DNA of 64,000 nt from Cardinium endosymbiont cBtQ1 of Bemisia tabaci (GCF_000689375.1 NZ_CBQZ010000005.1:1-64000); one strand, 5' to 3'; shown: positions 19,191-29,137, numbered from the stretch's first letter. Made by a program: numbers and translations. The notes: generated from the sequence alone by a model not told the origin.

Positions 19191-19922
19191 TTATTCATAA
19201 CGTTTTAATTCAAATTTTTCTCCAAGATAAAGCCTCCGAACTTGTTCATCTTCTGCCAATTCTTCTGCAGTGCCCGCTTTAAGCAATGCGCCAGCAAACA
19301 TTAAGTAAGCTCTATTCGTAATGGAAAGCGTTTCATCTACGTTATGGTCTGTAATCAACACCCCAATATTATTATGCTTAAGCTGGGCGATAAGTAGCTG
19401 AATTTCTTCTACAGCAATAGGGTCTACACCTGCAAAAGGCTCATCCAGTAAGACAAATTTGGGGTCAGTGGCCAATGCTCTAGCTATTTCTGTACGGCGC
19501 CGTTCCCCTCCAGAGAGTACATTACCTTTACTTTTCCGTATATGCGTAATGCTAAACTCTTCCAATAAACCTTCTAATTTTTCTTTCCGTTCCTGTTTAG
19601 AAAGACTACGCATTTCCAATATAGCCATGATATTTTCCTCTACCGTTAATGCTCTAAAGACAGAGGCCTCCTGGGGTAAATAACTAATACCTTTTTGAGC
19701 ACGTTTGTATAAGGGTAAGGGGGTAATACATGTTTCATCCAAATAAATATTACCACTGTTGGGTTTTATAAGACCAACCGTCATATAGAAAGTAGTGGTT
19801 TTCCCTGCTCCATTGGGCCCCAGTAAACCTACCACTTCACCAGACTCAACGGTCAGTGAGATTCCTTTTACTACTTTACGTCCTTTATATGCTTTAATCA
19901 GTGAATCTGCACGAAGTTGCAT
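19191..19922 (-). CDS. lptB: LPS export ABC transporter ATPase LptB
   Basis: The cytoplasmic ATPase that powers extraction of lipopolysaccharide from the inner membrane with LptF/LptG. The 243 residues contain Walker [10 protein letters not shown] near 35, Q-loop [10 protein letters not shown], signature [15 protein letters not shown] near 140, Walker [13 protein letters not shown] and the H-loop ITDHNVDET. The ERRR variant of the signature motif and the short C-terminus are typical of LptB. It diverges from tgt and the LptF/G permease gene, whose product could be its partner. Confidence 0.9.
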   Translation of the reverse strand: MQLRADSLIKAYKGRKVVKGISLTVESGEVVGLLGPNGAGKTTTFYMTVGLIKPNSGNIYLDETCITPLPLYKRAQKGISYLPQEASVFRALTVEENIMAILEMRSLSKQERKEKLEGLLEEFSITHIRKSKGNVLSGGERRRTEIARALATDPKFVLLDEPFAGVDPIAVEEIQLLIAQLKHNNIGVLITDHNVDETLSITNRAYLMFAGALLKAGTAEELAEDEQVRRLYLGEKFELKRYE

Positions 19923-20216
19923 AAAATTTTTTGTATTAAATGAGGGTATACCCTTTGCGCTTAGGTTCCCCTATCGCACTACCCTTATAGAGATTAAAAA
20001 TACGAGGGGCTTAAACGGAACCATAAAAAGTAAGGGCAAGATCGCATTATTTGCTACGATGATGGCGTAAAAACGGACCGACCTGCACATTTGCTCATCA
20101 CGATAAATTTATAAGAAAATATTCATTTTATTACTATCTACCTGTTTCGACTGGAGTAGTTCATGGGGAATGAGGCTAAAAAAGCATATATTTGACCCAA
20201 AATCTAAAAGAAATTT

Positions 20217-20245
20217 TTTGTTCAGTAGGGTCTTCTCTACCTTTG
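20217..20245 (+). promoter_or_regulatory. Putative Bacteroidota-type promoter of tgt
   Basis: The stretch TACCTTTG (20238-20245) fits the Bacteroidota -7 consensus TAnnTTTG, and a TTTG (20217-20220) sits 17 bases upstream as a possible -33 box. Transcription would start near 20252, about 29 bases before the TTG start codon of tgt. No Shine-Dalgarno sequence is seen, as is common in this phylum. Confidence 0.5.
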
Positions 20246-20280
20246 TAGTTTAGTCCATACATATAACCATCCATACTGCA

Positions 20281-21405
20281 TTGCAATTTTCGGTAACACA
20301 TGAAGATCAGTATTCCAAAGCTAGAGCAGGGCTGATCACGACTAGTAAAGGCACCATTCGTACACCTATCTTTATGCCAGTAGGTACGATAGGATCGGTA
20401 AAATCCATTCCACAGGACGTACTACGTGACCAGATCAATGCGGATATCATCTTAGGCAATACCTATCACCTCTATCTACGTCCAGGTACTAAAGTATTGG
20501 ATAAAGCAGGAGGACTCCATTCCTTTATGGGATGGCATCGACCAATATTAACCGATAGTGGAGGCTATCAAGTCTACTCTTTAGCAGACCGTCGTCAGCT
20601 GAGAGAAGCAGGGGTTACCTTTCGTTCCCATATAGATGGATCTAGCCATTTATTCACACCAGAACTTGTAGTAGATATTCAAAGAAGTATTGGTTCTGAT
20701 ATCATGATGGTACTGGATGAATGCACCCCTTATCCTTGTAGTTACCACTACGCAAAGGCTTCTATGGAACGTACCCATCGCTGGCTCAAAAGGGGTATAA
20801 ACTATTTTGATGCTACCTTAACGGATCAGCATGCCCATCAAGCACTTTTTCCAATTGTGCAAGGTAGTATCTATAAGGACTTACGGATTCAATCGGCTGA
20901 AACCATAGCTGCAGCAGACAGGCCTGGTAATGCCATAGGAGGCGTATGCCATCCTGACGGTCAACTGTATGAAATTACAGAGCTAGTTTGTTCTATTTTA
21001 CCTAGGTCCAAGCCGCGCTATTTAATGGGGGTTGGTACACCCTTGGATCTTTTAGAGTGTATTGCCCTAGGTGTAGATATGTTTGACTGTGTAATGCCCA
21101 CGCGCAATGGACGGAATGGTATGCTATTTACCACACAGGGTATTGTAAACATTAAAAATAAAAAATGGGCATATGACTTTAGCCCTATAGATGGCGCATT
21201 AGGTGGGCCAGTTAGTGGCTATTATTCAAAAGCCTACCTACGCCACTTGATCACTTCTAAAGAATTATTGGGTGCGCAATTGGCCAGCGTCCATAATTTA
21301 AATTTTTATCTATGGCTGGTCCGTCAAGCTAGAGAGCAGATTCAGCAGGATAGCTTTGTTGCATGGAAAAACCATATGGTTAAAACCATTATGGAAAAAA
21401 TCTAA
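20281..21405 (+). CDS. tgt: tRNA-guanine (queuine) transglycosylase
   Basis: The enzyme exchanges guanine-34 of certain tRNAs for a queuosine precursor. The 374 residues include LTDSGGYQVYSL near residue 97, DECTPYP near 146, and the nucleophile motif MFDCVMPTRNGRNG near 266. The start is TTG at 20281, as no ATG fits upstream. The C-terminal segment (SGYYSKAYLRHL) lacks the zinc-binding cysteines of the E. coli enzyme, which I believe is normal for Bacteroidota homologues. The glycine loop usually reading GGL(A/S)VGEP is GGVCHPDG here, a less expected change close to the base-binding site. The next gene follows after 5 bp. Confidence 0.9.
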   Translation: MQFSVTHEDQYSKARAGLITTSKGTIRTPIFMPVGTIGSVKSIPQDVLRDQINADIILGNTYHLYLRPGTKVLDKAGGLHSFMGWHRPILTDSGGYQVYSLADRRQLREAGVTFRSHIDGSSHLFTPELVVDIQRSIGSDIMMVLDECTPYPCSYHYAKASMERTHRWLKRGINYFDATLTDQHAHQALFPIVQGSIYKDLRIQSAETIAAADRPGNAIGGVCHPDGQLYEITELVCSILPRSKPRYLMGVGTPLDLLECIALGVDMFDCVMPTRNGRNGMLFTTQGIVNIKNKKWAYDFSPIDGALGGPVSGYYSKAYLRHLITSKELLGAQLASVHNLNFYLWLVRQAREQIQQDSFVAWKNHMVKTIMEKI

Positions 21406-21410
21406 TCAAA

Positions 21411-22490
21411 ATGAAGCTACTAGATCGGTACATTTTTAAAAAGTTTTTTTCTGCTTTTTGGGTGATTCTTACCATCTTTATTTTAGTTTTTATCGTTATC
21501 CATCTAGTGGATAATATAAGCAATTTTAAAAAGCATCACCTTACTTTTCAGCAGGTATTCAATTACTACTGTGTATTGGCGCTTTATTTAGTCAATCTTG
21601 TAGCCCCTCTGATTGTTTTTACTACTACTATATGGTGTACGACTAGGCTGGTAAAACGATCAGAAATTATTGCACTATTAAGTGGTGGGATTAGTTTGCA
21701 TCGCATCATAAGACCTTATATAATCATTGCCTGTTTGCTTACTGGAGCCAATTTTTACCTCACAGGTTGGTTATTGGCCAATGTGAATAAAGCACGTGTT
21801 CGGTTTGAAACAGAATACCTCGACATGGGCATGGGTAGTTTGGCTGAGTCAGACTATATACAGCTTAAGGTAGGCCCTAATCAATACCTACACATCGGCA
21901 AGTACTATGGTTACAGTAATACCGGATATGATATTAGCTTAGACACTTTTAAAAATAATATCCTGATAGAACGGCTATGTGCTGAAAAAATGGAATGGAA
22001 TGGAAAAGATCAAACATGGATTGTACGATCTTGGCAAAAACGTATTTTTTTTCCAAGACATGAAGAGGTTATAACAGGAGACAACCTAACCATTTCTTTA
22101 GCAGTAGATCCAGAAGATTTTTCCATTAACCCCAACTTAAAAGACGGCTTAACCCTTCCTGAATTGGCAAAACACATTCAAAAATTGATCTACAAGGGCC
22201 ATGCAAGTGTACGTTTTTTCATAGCCGAGCAACATATTCGCTGTATGACACCCTTTGCTATTCTTATTCTTATTGTGTTGGGTTTTTTAGTAGCATTACA
22301 TAAGCCCAGAGGGGGGGTAGGAAGGCGTATTACATTGGGCGTCATACTGGGTTGTTTTTATATAGTCCTGTTTTTATCTGCTAAAATTGTAGCCGAGACA
22401 CAAAGTCAACACCCACTGTTGGACATATGGTTGCCCAATATTGTTTTTTCTGTTTTATGTATCATTTTTTACCGACTGGTATCCAAGTAA
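21411..22490 (+). CDS. LptF/LptG-family permease (YjgP/YjgQ)
   Basis: A 359-residue inner-membrane protein of the YjgP/YjgQ family, which forms the transmembrane part of the LPS exporter with LptB. The N-terminus MKLLDRYIFKKFFSAFW is characteristic, with three hydrophobic segments in the first 120 residues, a periplasmic jellyroll-like middle (about 125-270) and three more helices at the end (ending NIVFSVLCIIFYRLVSK). It lies 5 bp behind tgt, a pairing typical of Bacteroidota. Whether it acts as LptF or LptG cannot be told from this window. Confidence 0.88.
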   Translation: MKLLDRYIFKKFFSAFWVILTIFILVFIVIHLVDNISNFKKHHLTFQQVFNYYCVLALYLVNLVAPLIVFTTTIWCTTRLVKRSEIIALLSGGISLHRIIRPYIIIACLLTGANFYLTGWLLANVNKARVRFETEYLDMGMGSLAESDYIQLKVGPNQYLHIGKYYGYSNTGYDISLDTFKNNILIERLCAEKMEWNGKDQTWIVRSWQKRIFFPRHEEVITGDNLTISLAVDPEDFSINPNLKDGLTLPELAKHIQKLIYKGHASVRFFIAEQHIRCMTPFAILILIVLGFLVALHKPRGGVGRRITLGVILGCFYIVLFLSAKIVAETQSQHPLLDIWLPNIVFSVLCIIFYRLVSK

Positions 22491-22513
22491 ATACGTAACT
22501 ACTCTTGTTCAGT

Positions 22514-23815
22514 CTATCCCTGGTGCAACATACCCACCATGCGATATAGATCAAATTCTGTTTGTTTTACCTTAAAAGCCTGTTCTATTAAATCAATTTC
22601 TATTTTTTGCGTATCTTCTTCTGCTTCATGAAGTTCAAGTAGTTTTGACCGATTCAAACGATATTTTTCTCTTACAAAAGTCAATTTTTGTTTACTTATT
22701 TTCAGTTGTGCTTCTACTACTTTGTATGCACCTAAAGCATGGTGGTACTGCCACTTTTTATCTTCTAGACCACCTTCTATAGCTAATTTTTTTTGTGTTA
22801 AGGCAAATTTTGCATTATGCAATGCAATCTTTGCTTTTTTAACGGTTGCAGGCAGTAATAATAAGGTAGCTATATCAATACTAATGCCAATACCCACAGT
22901 GCATTGGCTAGGCTTACCCTCTTCAGACCTTTTATCTTTTAAATCATATGAGTAGCCAGTTGAGCGAAAATTATTGAACAGATTGAAACAAGCAAGTGGA
23001 TAGGCTTTGGCCCTACTTAAATTGGTAGCGGCTATGGCTACTTTTTTTGCTTGTATGGCAGTGTCTAAATCAACGGCTTTTTCTTTCCCAACAGCCTTTA
23101 TATCCCATATAGGTTGAATGGGAATATTGGATTGCACGCATGTTGCTTCATTAAGCGGCTTACCAACCATTATGTTGAAGCTTCTGCGCTTTTCTTTCAA
23201 CACTTCTTGCCGCTCTAATAAGGTTAATTTTACCTTTTTAAGCGCTAGTTGCGCATCCAAACAATCTATTTGGGAAATAAGTCCCACCCGCAACTTTTCT
23301 TGCTCTGTTTTCAATCTAGTTGTTGCTAGCTTCATCAGATTATTCGATAATGCCCACTTTTTTTGTGCCAAGGCCAATGCATAATAGCGACAAACGACTT
23401 CCTGTAATTCGTTTTCCACTGCTTTTTTTGCCACTAGTTTGCAAACAGCATTATTTTGACCAGCTATTCTAGCTTGAAAAATTTTATCAAACAGTGATGT
23501 AAGTCGCCATTCTAAGGTAAAAACAGGTATAGATTGAATTTGATATATGGAAGCTTTCGATTTCCAGGTGTTTACTTGGTCAATCTTTACAGTTACCTGA
23601 GGTGCCCATAAACGAAAATGGTCTATCTTAGTGGAAAGGATGGCTTGCTTTTTTGTATTTTCAGCTATCTGAATGTTCAAATTATTTTTTAAGGCCATAT
23701 CTATGGCTGCTTCTAAACTTATTGGCTGGTCTTTTGCTTGTGCAACATCATAGATCAAAAGTGGAATGGTGCACATCATACTAAATCGTATAATCAATTT
23801 TTGAATCATCGACAT
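22514..23815 (-). CDS. tolC: TolC-family outer-membrane efflux protein
   Basis: A 433-residue outer-membrane channel of the TolC/OEP family with a signal peptide (residues about 1-27), a repeated helical hairpin pattern (YYALALAQKKWALSNNLMK, and KISKQKLTFVREKYRLNRSKLLELHEAEED) and no truncation. It is the last gene of a five-gene efflux operon and lies 17 bp behind its ATPase gene. It is clearly paralogous to the broken gene at 56720-60580 (shared runs such as AIQAKKVAIAAT and QEVLKEKRR), so it could also serve the type I secretion pair at 60.6-64 kb. Confidence 0.9.
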   Translation of the reverse strand: MSMIQKLIIRFSMMCTIPLLIYDVAQAKDQPISLEAAIDMALKNNLNIQIAENTKKQAILSTKIDHFRLWAPQVTVKIDQVNTWKSKASIYQIQSIPVFTLEWRLTSLFDKIFQARIAGQNNAVCKLVAKKAVENELQEVVCRYYALALAQKKWALSNNLMKLATTRLKTEQEKLRVGLISQIDCLDAQLALKKVKLTLLERQEVLKEKRRSFNIMVGKPLNEATCVQSNIPIQPIWDIKAVGKEKAVDLDTAIQAKKVAIAATNLSRAKAYPLACFNLFNNFRSTGYSYDLKDKRSEEGKPSQCTVGIGISIDIATLLLLPATVKKAKIALHNAKFALTQKKLAIEGGLEDKKWQYHHALGAYKVVEAQLKISKQKLTFVREKYRLNRSKLLELHEAEEDTQKIEIDLIEQAFKVKQTEFDLYRMVGMLHQG

Positions 23816-23832
23816 GTTTAGTGAATTTTTTA

Positions 23833-24492
23833 TTAAATAATCTTTCCGTCTATAATTTCTTGAATACCATTACACTGTCGTGCTACTTGTAGAGAATGTG
23901 TAACGATAAGAATCGTATTCCCTTCTCTATTCATTTCCTTTAGCAAGGCCATGATTTCATGGGCTGTACTGCTATCTAAGGCGCCGGTTGGTTCATCTGC
24001 TAAGATTAAAGGAGGATCGGTTACCAGTGCACGTGCAATGGCCACCCTTTGTTGTTGACCACCTGACAATGCATTTGGCTTATTATGGGCATGCGCAGAC
24101 AAGCCAACTCGATCTAGCATAGCCCATGCACGTTTGTACCGTTCTTTTCTTTCTATACCCTGGTAATAAAGAGGTAGTGCTACATTTTCTAAAGCCGTTT
24201 TAAAAGGAATTAAATGAAACCGTTGAAAAATAAAACCAATTAATTCGCTTCTATATCTACTAGCCTGTTGGTTAGAAAGATTTTTTATATGGACCCCATT
24301 AAGATGGTAATTTCCATGGTCATAATGATCTAGTATGCCAATAATGTTCAACAAGGTAGACTTCCCTGCACCAGATTGCCCCATTAAAGCAACTAAGTCT
24401 CCTTTTTCAAGGTAAAAATTTATGCCATTTAGCACATTTCTAGTAACCGTACCATTTTGATAGCATTTATATAAATCTTGAATCTGAATCAT
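23833..24492 (-). CDS. MacB/LolD-type ABC transporter ATPase
   Basis: A 219-residue ATPase of the MacB/LolD/FtsE group. Motifs are Walker A GQSGAGKST near residue 38, Q-loop IFQRFHLIPFKT, signature ALSGGQQQRVAIARAL near 142, and Walker B LILADEPTGALDS. It lies one base downstream of the adaptor gene and 17 bp ahead of the TolC gene, so it energises the two MacB-like permeases encoded upstream. The exported substrate is unknown; drugs, peptides or lipoproteins are all possible. Confidence 0.9.
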   Translation of the reverse strand: MIQIQDLYKCYQNGTVTRNVLNGINFYLEKGDLVALMGQSGAGKSTLLNIIGILDHYDHGNYHLNGVHIKNLSNQQASRYRSELIGFIFQRFHLIPFKTALENVALPLYYQGIERKERYKRAWAMLDRVGLSAHAHNKPNALSGGQQQRVAIARALVTDPPLILADEPTGALDSSTAHEIMALLKEMNREGNTILIVTHSLQVARQCNGIQEIIDGKII

Positions 24493-24493
24493 G

Positions 24494-25588
24494 CTAGGTT
24501 TCTACAATTAAGTGGTCTGCTGCTGTAAGGCCTTCTTTTACTTCAACATAAAGCCCATCTGATAGTCCTAATACTACATTTTTGGGAACTATTTTACCTT
24601 CATGCAAACACTTTACAAAACAATGCTTCCCTTCCATTTGAATCATGCTTTCTGGAACAGTCAGGACATTTTTTACTTGTCCAACTACTACCTCTGCAAG
24701 TGCTAAATAACCTGCACGTAAGGTAACTTTTGACTTTTTAGGCTGCTGCACCAGCCCTTCTATTTCAAATTTAATTTCTCCATTTTTTAATCCTTTTTGA
24801 CTTGCTTTTGGTGCAATTTTAGTTAACGTAACTTGTAATTTTACTTCATTAAAGGCATTTAATGAAGCGATAAAGGTCATCCCTTTGGTTAAATCAGCCA
24901 CATCTAATTCACTTACTTGAGCTGAAAACAAAAAACGATCCATATCACCAATAATAGCCACTGTAGTACCACGGGCATTGCTACCGGTGGCCTGTACCAT
25001 ACTACCTTCCTTAGCGGGTAAGGCTAAAATGGTTCCTTTTGTAGTAGCCTTAATGAGGTTGGCATTTGCTCCTTTTGCATGGGTATAGCCTTGTTGGCAT
25101 ATTTGTAATGCTTTCTGGGCTGAAGCAAATGCTTCTTTGGTTTGTTCCCAAGATGCCAAAGCTGCTTCATACGTTTCTTTGGCTAGCATCTTTTTGGTGA
25201 AAAGGTGTTTACTTCTTAAGTATTTTGCTCTGGCTTGATTTAGATTAATAGAGGCCAAACGCAACTTGCTGGTTGCTTCCTCAACCTCTTTTGGGTTGGG
25301 CTGTATTTTAATACGAGCAATCTTGGTACCTTGTTGCACATGATCCCCCACCTCTACCCATAATTTATCTACGACACCTGTAAGATGCGTTTCTAAATTA
25401 ATTTCTTTATGAGGTATAAGGGTACCGGAAAAAACTTTTTTTCGAATAATCGTTCTGCGCGTAGGCTGGGTGGTTTTAAAAGTTACTTGATGGAACTTGC
25501 TCCATTTGACTTTATAGACCCTAGAATAAGCAAAAACGCCCCCAGCTATAAGACCAGTGGTTAAAATAAATTTACTGATTGTACGCAT
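24494..25588 (-). CDS. MacA/HlyD-type periplasmic adaptor protein
   Basis: A 364-residue membrane fusion protein with one N-terminal anchor (SKFILTTGLIAGGVFAYSRVY), a barrel-sandwich (lipoyl-like) domain (THLTGVVDKLWVEVGDHVQQGTKIARI), a predicted coiled-coil hairpin between about 95 and 165, and the returning half of the lipoyl-like domain (GTILALPAKEGSMVQ). It links the inner-membrane permease to the TolC channel. It is two bases away from the permease gene upstream and one from the ATPase gene downstream. Confidence 0.9.
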   Translation of the reverse strand: MRTISKFILTTGLIAGGVFAYSRVYKVKWSKFHQVTFKTTQPTRRTIIRKKVFSGTLIPHKEINLETHLTGVVDKLWVEVGDHVQQGTKIARIKIQPNPKEVEEATSKLRLASINLNQARAKYLRSKHLFTKKMLAKETYEAALASWEQTKEAFASAQKALQICQQGYTHAKGANANLIKATTKGTILALPAKEGSMVQATGSNARGTTVAIIGDMDRFLFSAQVSELDVADLTKGMTFIASLNAFNEVKLQVTLTKIAPKASQKGLKNGEIKFEIEGLVQQPKKSKVTLRAGYLALAEVVVGQVKNVLTVPESMIQMEGKHCFVKCLHEGKIVPKNVVLGLSDGLYVEVKEGLTAADHLIVET

Positions 25589-25590
25589 TT

Positions 25591-26796
25591 TTATTCATTG
25601 TTTAAAGCATCTATTGGCTTAATGTATAATGCTCTTTTTGCAGGGATAATGCCGGCTAGACAACCAGACAATATCAGAACAATTAAGGCAGATACAGCCA
25701 TAGAAGAGTGAAATTCAAAATGAGCGATGCCATATTTTTCGATGATAGGCAATAGATAGGTATTCATCCACTGGAGCATGGTTATACCGATCCCTAGTCC
25801 TAAGACACCAGAAATGCAATTAATGATGATCGATTCTAGTAAAATTAAGCCCATAATATCACTTGATTGCGCACCCATCACTTTACGAATGGCCAATTCT
25901 TGTGTACGCTCTTTTACGACCACACGCATCATATTACCTATACCTACCACTCCACTGACTAAAAAACAGAGGCCAAGGAACCAAATAAATCCTTGCATTA
26001 CTACAAAGAGTATTTGGAAAGGTCTGGCTTCTTTAGATAGATGTCTTATATACAGTGCTTGTTTATCTTGCGCTTCAAAATTGAGCCGTCTAGCCAAATA
26101 AGCCCGAATTTTTTTTTCTACCCTTATAGGATTTTGTTTGGGCGCTAAAGTTGAGATCATGCAATCAATACTTTCTGCATTACGCGGAAACAATGCTTTA
26201 AATAAACTGCTTGGGATAATTACCTGATGGTCATCCTGACCAGCGGTTGCTTCTAATACGCCAATTACAGAGAAGGTGGTACCATCTATTGTGATAAAGG
26301 TTCCAACTGCTGATTGGTTGCCAAATATTTTCGTTTTCATTTTAAAACCTAGTAGGCAGACTGGAAGTTTTTGTATTGCATCACGTTCACTAAAAAAGCG
26401 CCCTTCTACCAGTTCCAAATGTTTCATTTTTTCATAGCCCACACGCACCCCTAATACATTACTTTTATGTGCAGCTTGTCCATATATAACCGAACAATGG
26501 GCTGCAAATAGAGGCATAATCTCTTCAAAAACATTCAAATGAACGGCTAGCTCCTCGGTTAGTGCTTCGGTTAAGTGGATTGCACCAGTTGATCCGTGGC
26601 CTGCATAAATGGACATCACTTGGCTGCTATAGCTTTGAAACTTTTTCACCATACCATTGTAAAATCCAGTACCTGCTCCTTGCAAAAGCACCAAAATAAA
26701 CATGGCCCACATTACACCAAATCCGGTAAAAGCGGTTCTTGTTTTATGTGCTTTTAAGCTATGAAAAACCTCTAAAAAACTTTGATAACCAAACAT
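25591..26796 (-). CDS. MacB-like ABC transporter permease (second)
   Basis: A 401-residue permease of the MacB type: one N-terminal helix (GFGVMWAMFILVLLQGAGTG), a periplasmic MacB_PCD domain (about 45-240) and three C-terminal helices with the FtsX motif (VVKERTQELAIRKVMGAQSSDIMGLILLE). It is paralogous to the preceding permease (26866-28098), which suggests a heterodimeric exporter. The two genes are separated by 69 bp and the adaptor gene follows at once. Confidence 0.9.
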   Translation of the reverse strand: MFGYQSFLEVFHSLKAHKTRTAFTGFGVMWAMFILVLLQGAGTGFYNGMVKKFQSYSSQVMSIYAGHGSTGAIHLTEALTEELAVHLNVFEEIMPLFAAHCSVIYGQAAHKSNVLGVRVGYEKMKHLELVEGRFFSERDAIQKLPVCLLGFKMKTKIFGNQSAVGTFITIDGTTFSVIGVLEATAGQDDHQVIIPSSLFKALFPRNAESIDCMISTLAPKQNPIRVEKKIRAYLARRLNFEAQDKQALYIRHLSKEARPFQILFVVMQGFIWFLGLCFLVSGVVGIGNMMRVVVKERTQELAIRKVMGAQSSDIMGLILLESIIINCISGVLGLGIGITMLQWMNTYLLPIIEKYGIAHFEFHSSMAVSALIVLILSGCLAGIIPAKRALYIKPIDALNNE

Positions 26797-26865
26797 ATAT
26801 AAATATACAATCCCTTTATCGGAAAAGGAAATTTTAGTATTAAAAGCAAACCCCTGCGATCTGAA

Positions 26866-28098
26866 TCATTTGCGATTCAATGCCTCTATAGGCTTTATCT
26901 TTACCGCTCTGATGGCGGGCACAATGGCAGCTAATGAGCTGCTTAAGGTAATGAATCCCAATCCGACAAAGATCGACTCAGGCGAACAGGTCAAAGTAGA
27001 TAGGTAATAGGTTTGACATAATGGAACGACCCATTGATTGAGCAACTGCATAAGCGAAAAACTTGCTGTAAAGCCAATCATACCCGCTACAAAGGTTACC
27101 ATAACAGTTTCCCATAAAATCATCAAGACAATTTCTGTAGAGCGACTACCCAATACCCTTCGAATAGCCAGCTCTTGTGTTCTTTCTTGAACAGTCACAA
27201 GCATCATATTGCTAATGCCTACCATACCGGTTAGGAGGAGACATATGCCTATAATGGCATTAAAAATAGCTAGGTTGTTAAAAAATCTATGAAATTTATT
27301 GGCATGTTTGGTAAGACTAAATAGACCAAGTCCTTTTGTATTTTGCACATCAAAATGTAAGTGGCGGCCAAAATAAGAACGAAACTGTGATGCTACGACC
27401 TCTTCACGAGCAGTTGGTACCAACGTAAGGCGAATAGAATTTACATGATCACTATACTTGGGAAATACTTGTTTAAACAAACTATTGGTCAGCAATAATG
27501 CATTAGATTCATTATACATTCCATTAAATGCATCTAGTACACCCACTACTTGTAGGCCCATATCTCCCAAAAAAATATATTTCCCAATAGCAGAGGCTGC
27601 ACCAAATAATTTTTCTTTAATGTTTATGCCGATGACGCAAATATTATGTACAGCTACTGCATCACGTAGGGTGAAAAAACGTCCCTCCTGGATCGGCAGA
27701 TGGGTTAATAAGGCATAGGAAGGATCACATCCCCAAATCTGTGTATCAACCTTTTGGAAGGCATACTTTACAGGACTATTGCATCCTAACATAGGACTAA
27801 GATGCTGAATGGAAGGAAAAGCTTTGGCCAAGTTTCCAACCATTGTAGTCGGAATAGGGTGATGATTACCAGCGGTGCTACCGCCCCAAATAACCATCGT
27901 TTTCGTGCCATACTTTGCAAATGCATTGGAAACACCATGGTGAAATCCATTGCCCACACCCAATATCAATACCAGTATAAAAATAGCCCACCATATGCCA
28001 AAGCCCATAGAGAAGGTGCGGGATCTATGGGTGTTGAGGCTCTGTGCGGCCTCTCTTAAAGCATATAAAAGCATAAGATTGTACAGTAGAGTAACCAA
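26866..28098 (-). CDS. MacB-like ABC transporter permease (first)
   Basis: The first gene of the efflux operon. The 410 residues have the same plan as the next permease: N-terminal helix (GFGIWWAIFILVLILGVGNGFHHG), periplasmic domain, and an FtsX-type C-terminus (VQERTQELAIRRVLGSRSTEIVLMILWE). An alternative Met at residue 9 is possible. With its neighbour it would form the membrane part of a tripartite export pump with the adaptor, ATPase and TolC. Confidence 0.9.
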   Translation of the reverse strand: MVTLLYNLMLLYALREAAQSLNTHRSRTFSMGFGIWWAIFILVLILGVGNGFHHGVSNAFAKYGTKTMVIWGGSTAGNHHPIPTTMVGNLAKAFPSIQHLSPMLGCNSPVKYAFQKVDTQIWGCDPSYALLTHLPIQEGRFFTLRDAVAVHNICVIGINIKEKLFGAASAIGKYIFLGDMGLQVVGVLDAFNGMYNESNALLLTNSLFKQVFPKYSDHVNSIRLTLVPTAREEVVASQFRSYFGRHLHFDVQNTKGLGLFSLTKHANKFHRFFNNLAIFNAIIGICLLLTGMVGISNMMLVTVQERTQELAIRRVLGSRSTEIVLMILWETVMVTFVAGMIGFTASFSLMQLLNQWVVPLCQTYYLSTLTCSPESIFVGLGFITLSSSLAAIVPAIRAVKIKPIEALNRK

Positions 28099-28207
28099 AA
28101 CAAGCGATCAAATCTAATACAAAATATATAAAAAACATAATTTATATAGGTAGCTATAATCTATGGAATTTTAGGTTATTTTCATGGCTAAAAACCATAT
28201 CATGGCA

Positions 28208-29110
28208 TCAACTTTCCTCTGCTCTAGGATGGGCTTTTTTAAAAATTTCTTTTAATCTCGTCAGAGAATTGTGGGTATAGATTTGGGTAGCCGCCAAACT
28301 GGAATGGCCCAATAATTCTTTAATAGACTGTAAATCAGCTCCTTTATCCAACAAGTGCGTAGCAAAAGTATGGCGCAATATATGGGGGCTGTGTTGACTA
28401 GCGCGTGTAGTAGGGGCCAAATATTTCTTTACTACTCGGTAAATAAACATAGGATAACAGGGATTTCCTCGGTCGGTTACGATGAGTTGGGGGGTAGAAT
28501 GGTAACCTACTCGCTCTTTTTCCAATATATAATCAGTGATCAATGGCATAAGTGGCCGTGGGAAAGGAATGATCCGTTCTTTATCGCGCTTTCCTATTAC
28601 CTTAACCGTTGCATCTGTAAGGTTGATAGCCTTTTGGCAAAGGGCGATTAGTTCAGACAACCGCATACCTGTTCCATATAGCAGCTCTAAAATCAACCGA
28701 TCGCGCAAACCAGCAAAATGAATGGGAAACGGTTGTTTGTCTAAGAAAGAGATCAGCTCCTTTTCTTGAAAAAAGATCGGCAACCTTTGTTTCCCTTTTA
28801 AACTTTTAAGTGAGGCTGTAGGACAACCTGTTGCCAGCGATCTTTTTTGCAAAAAAGTATAAAAACTACGTATCGCTGCCATTTTTCTATTAATAGAACA
28901 ATGGATAAGTCCCTCCTTAGCCAAAGACATAATCCAGCTACGCAGATCCTGTCCTGTTACTTCCGTAACTATTTTTTTAGGAATATATTCAGAAAGGTAA
29001 CCTATAAATTGAATTAAGTCTGTTTGATAGGCCGTAACGGTATGTGGACTTGCTCTTTTTTCTACTGTTAAATAGGTTACAAAAAGGGTAAGCAATGATT
29101 GATTATCCAT
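28208..29110 (-). CDS. xerC: Tyrosine recombinase XerC/XerD
   Basis: A 300-residue site-specific tyrosine recombinase that resolves chromosome dimers at dif. It has an N-terminal SAM-like DNA-binding domain (about 1-90) and the catalytic core with the first Arg in GTGMRLSELIAL, HILRHTFATHLLDKGAD (H-x-x-R), the later His in LLGHSSL and the Tyr in TQIYTH. The association with rpsU directly upstream (27 bp) is the usual Bacteroidota arrangement for XerC. XerC versus XerD cannot be proven from this alone. Confidence 0.88.
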   Translation of the reverse strand: MDNQSLLTLFVTYLTVEKRASPHTVTAYQTDLIQFIGYLSEYIPKKIVTEVTGQDLRSWIMSLAKEGLIHCSINRKMAAIRSFYTFLQKRSLATGCPTASLKSLKGKQRLPIFFQEKELISFLDKQPFPIHFAGLRDRLILELLYGTGMRLSELIALCQKAINLTDATVKVIGKRDKERIIPFPRPLMPLITDYILEKERVGYHSTPQLIVTDRGNPCYPMFIYRVVKKYLAPTTRASQHSPHILRHTFATHLLDKGADLQSIKELLGHSSLAATQIYTHNSLTRLKEIFKKAHPRAEES

Positions 29111-29137
29111 TACTGCAAATTAAACTAGATACCAGAC

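Noticed and set aside
20281-21405. Missing zinc-binding cysteines in Tgt as a sign of inactivation.
   Set aside because: From memory, Bacteroidota Tgt proteins commonly have a YSKAYLRHL segment without these cysteines, so this is a family trait rather than damage.
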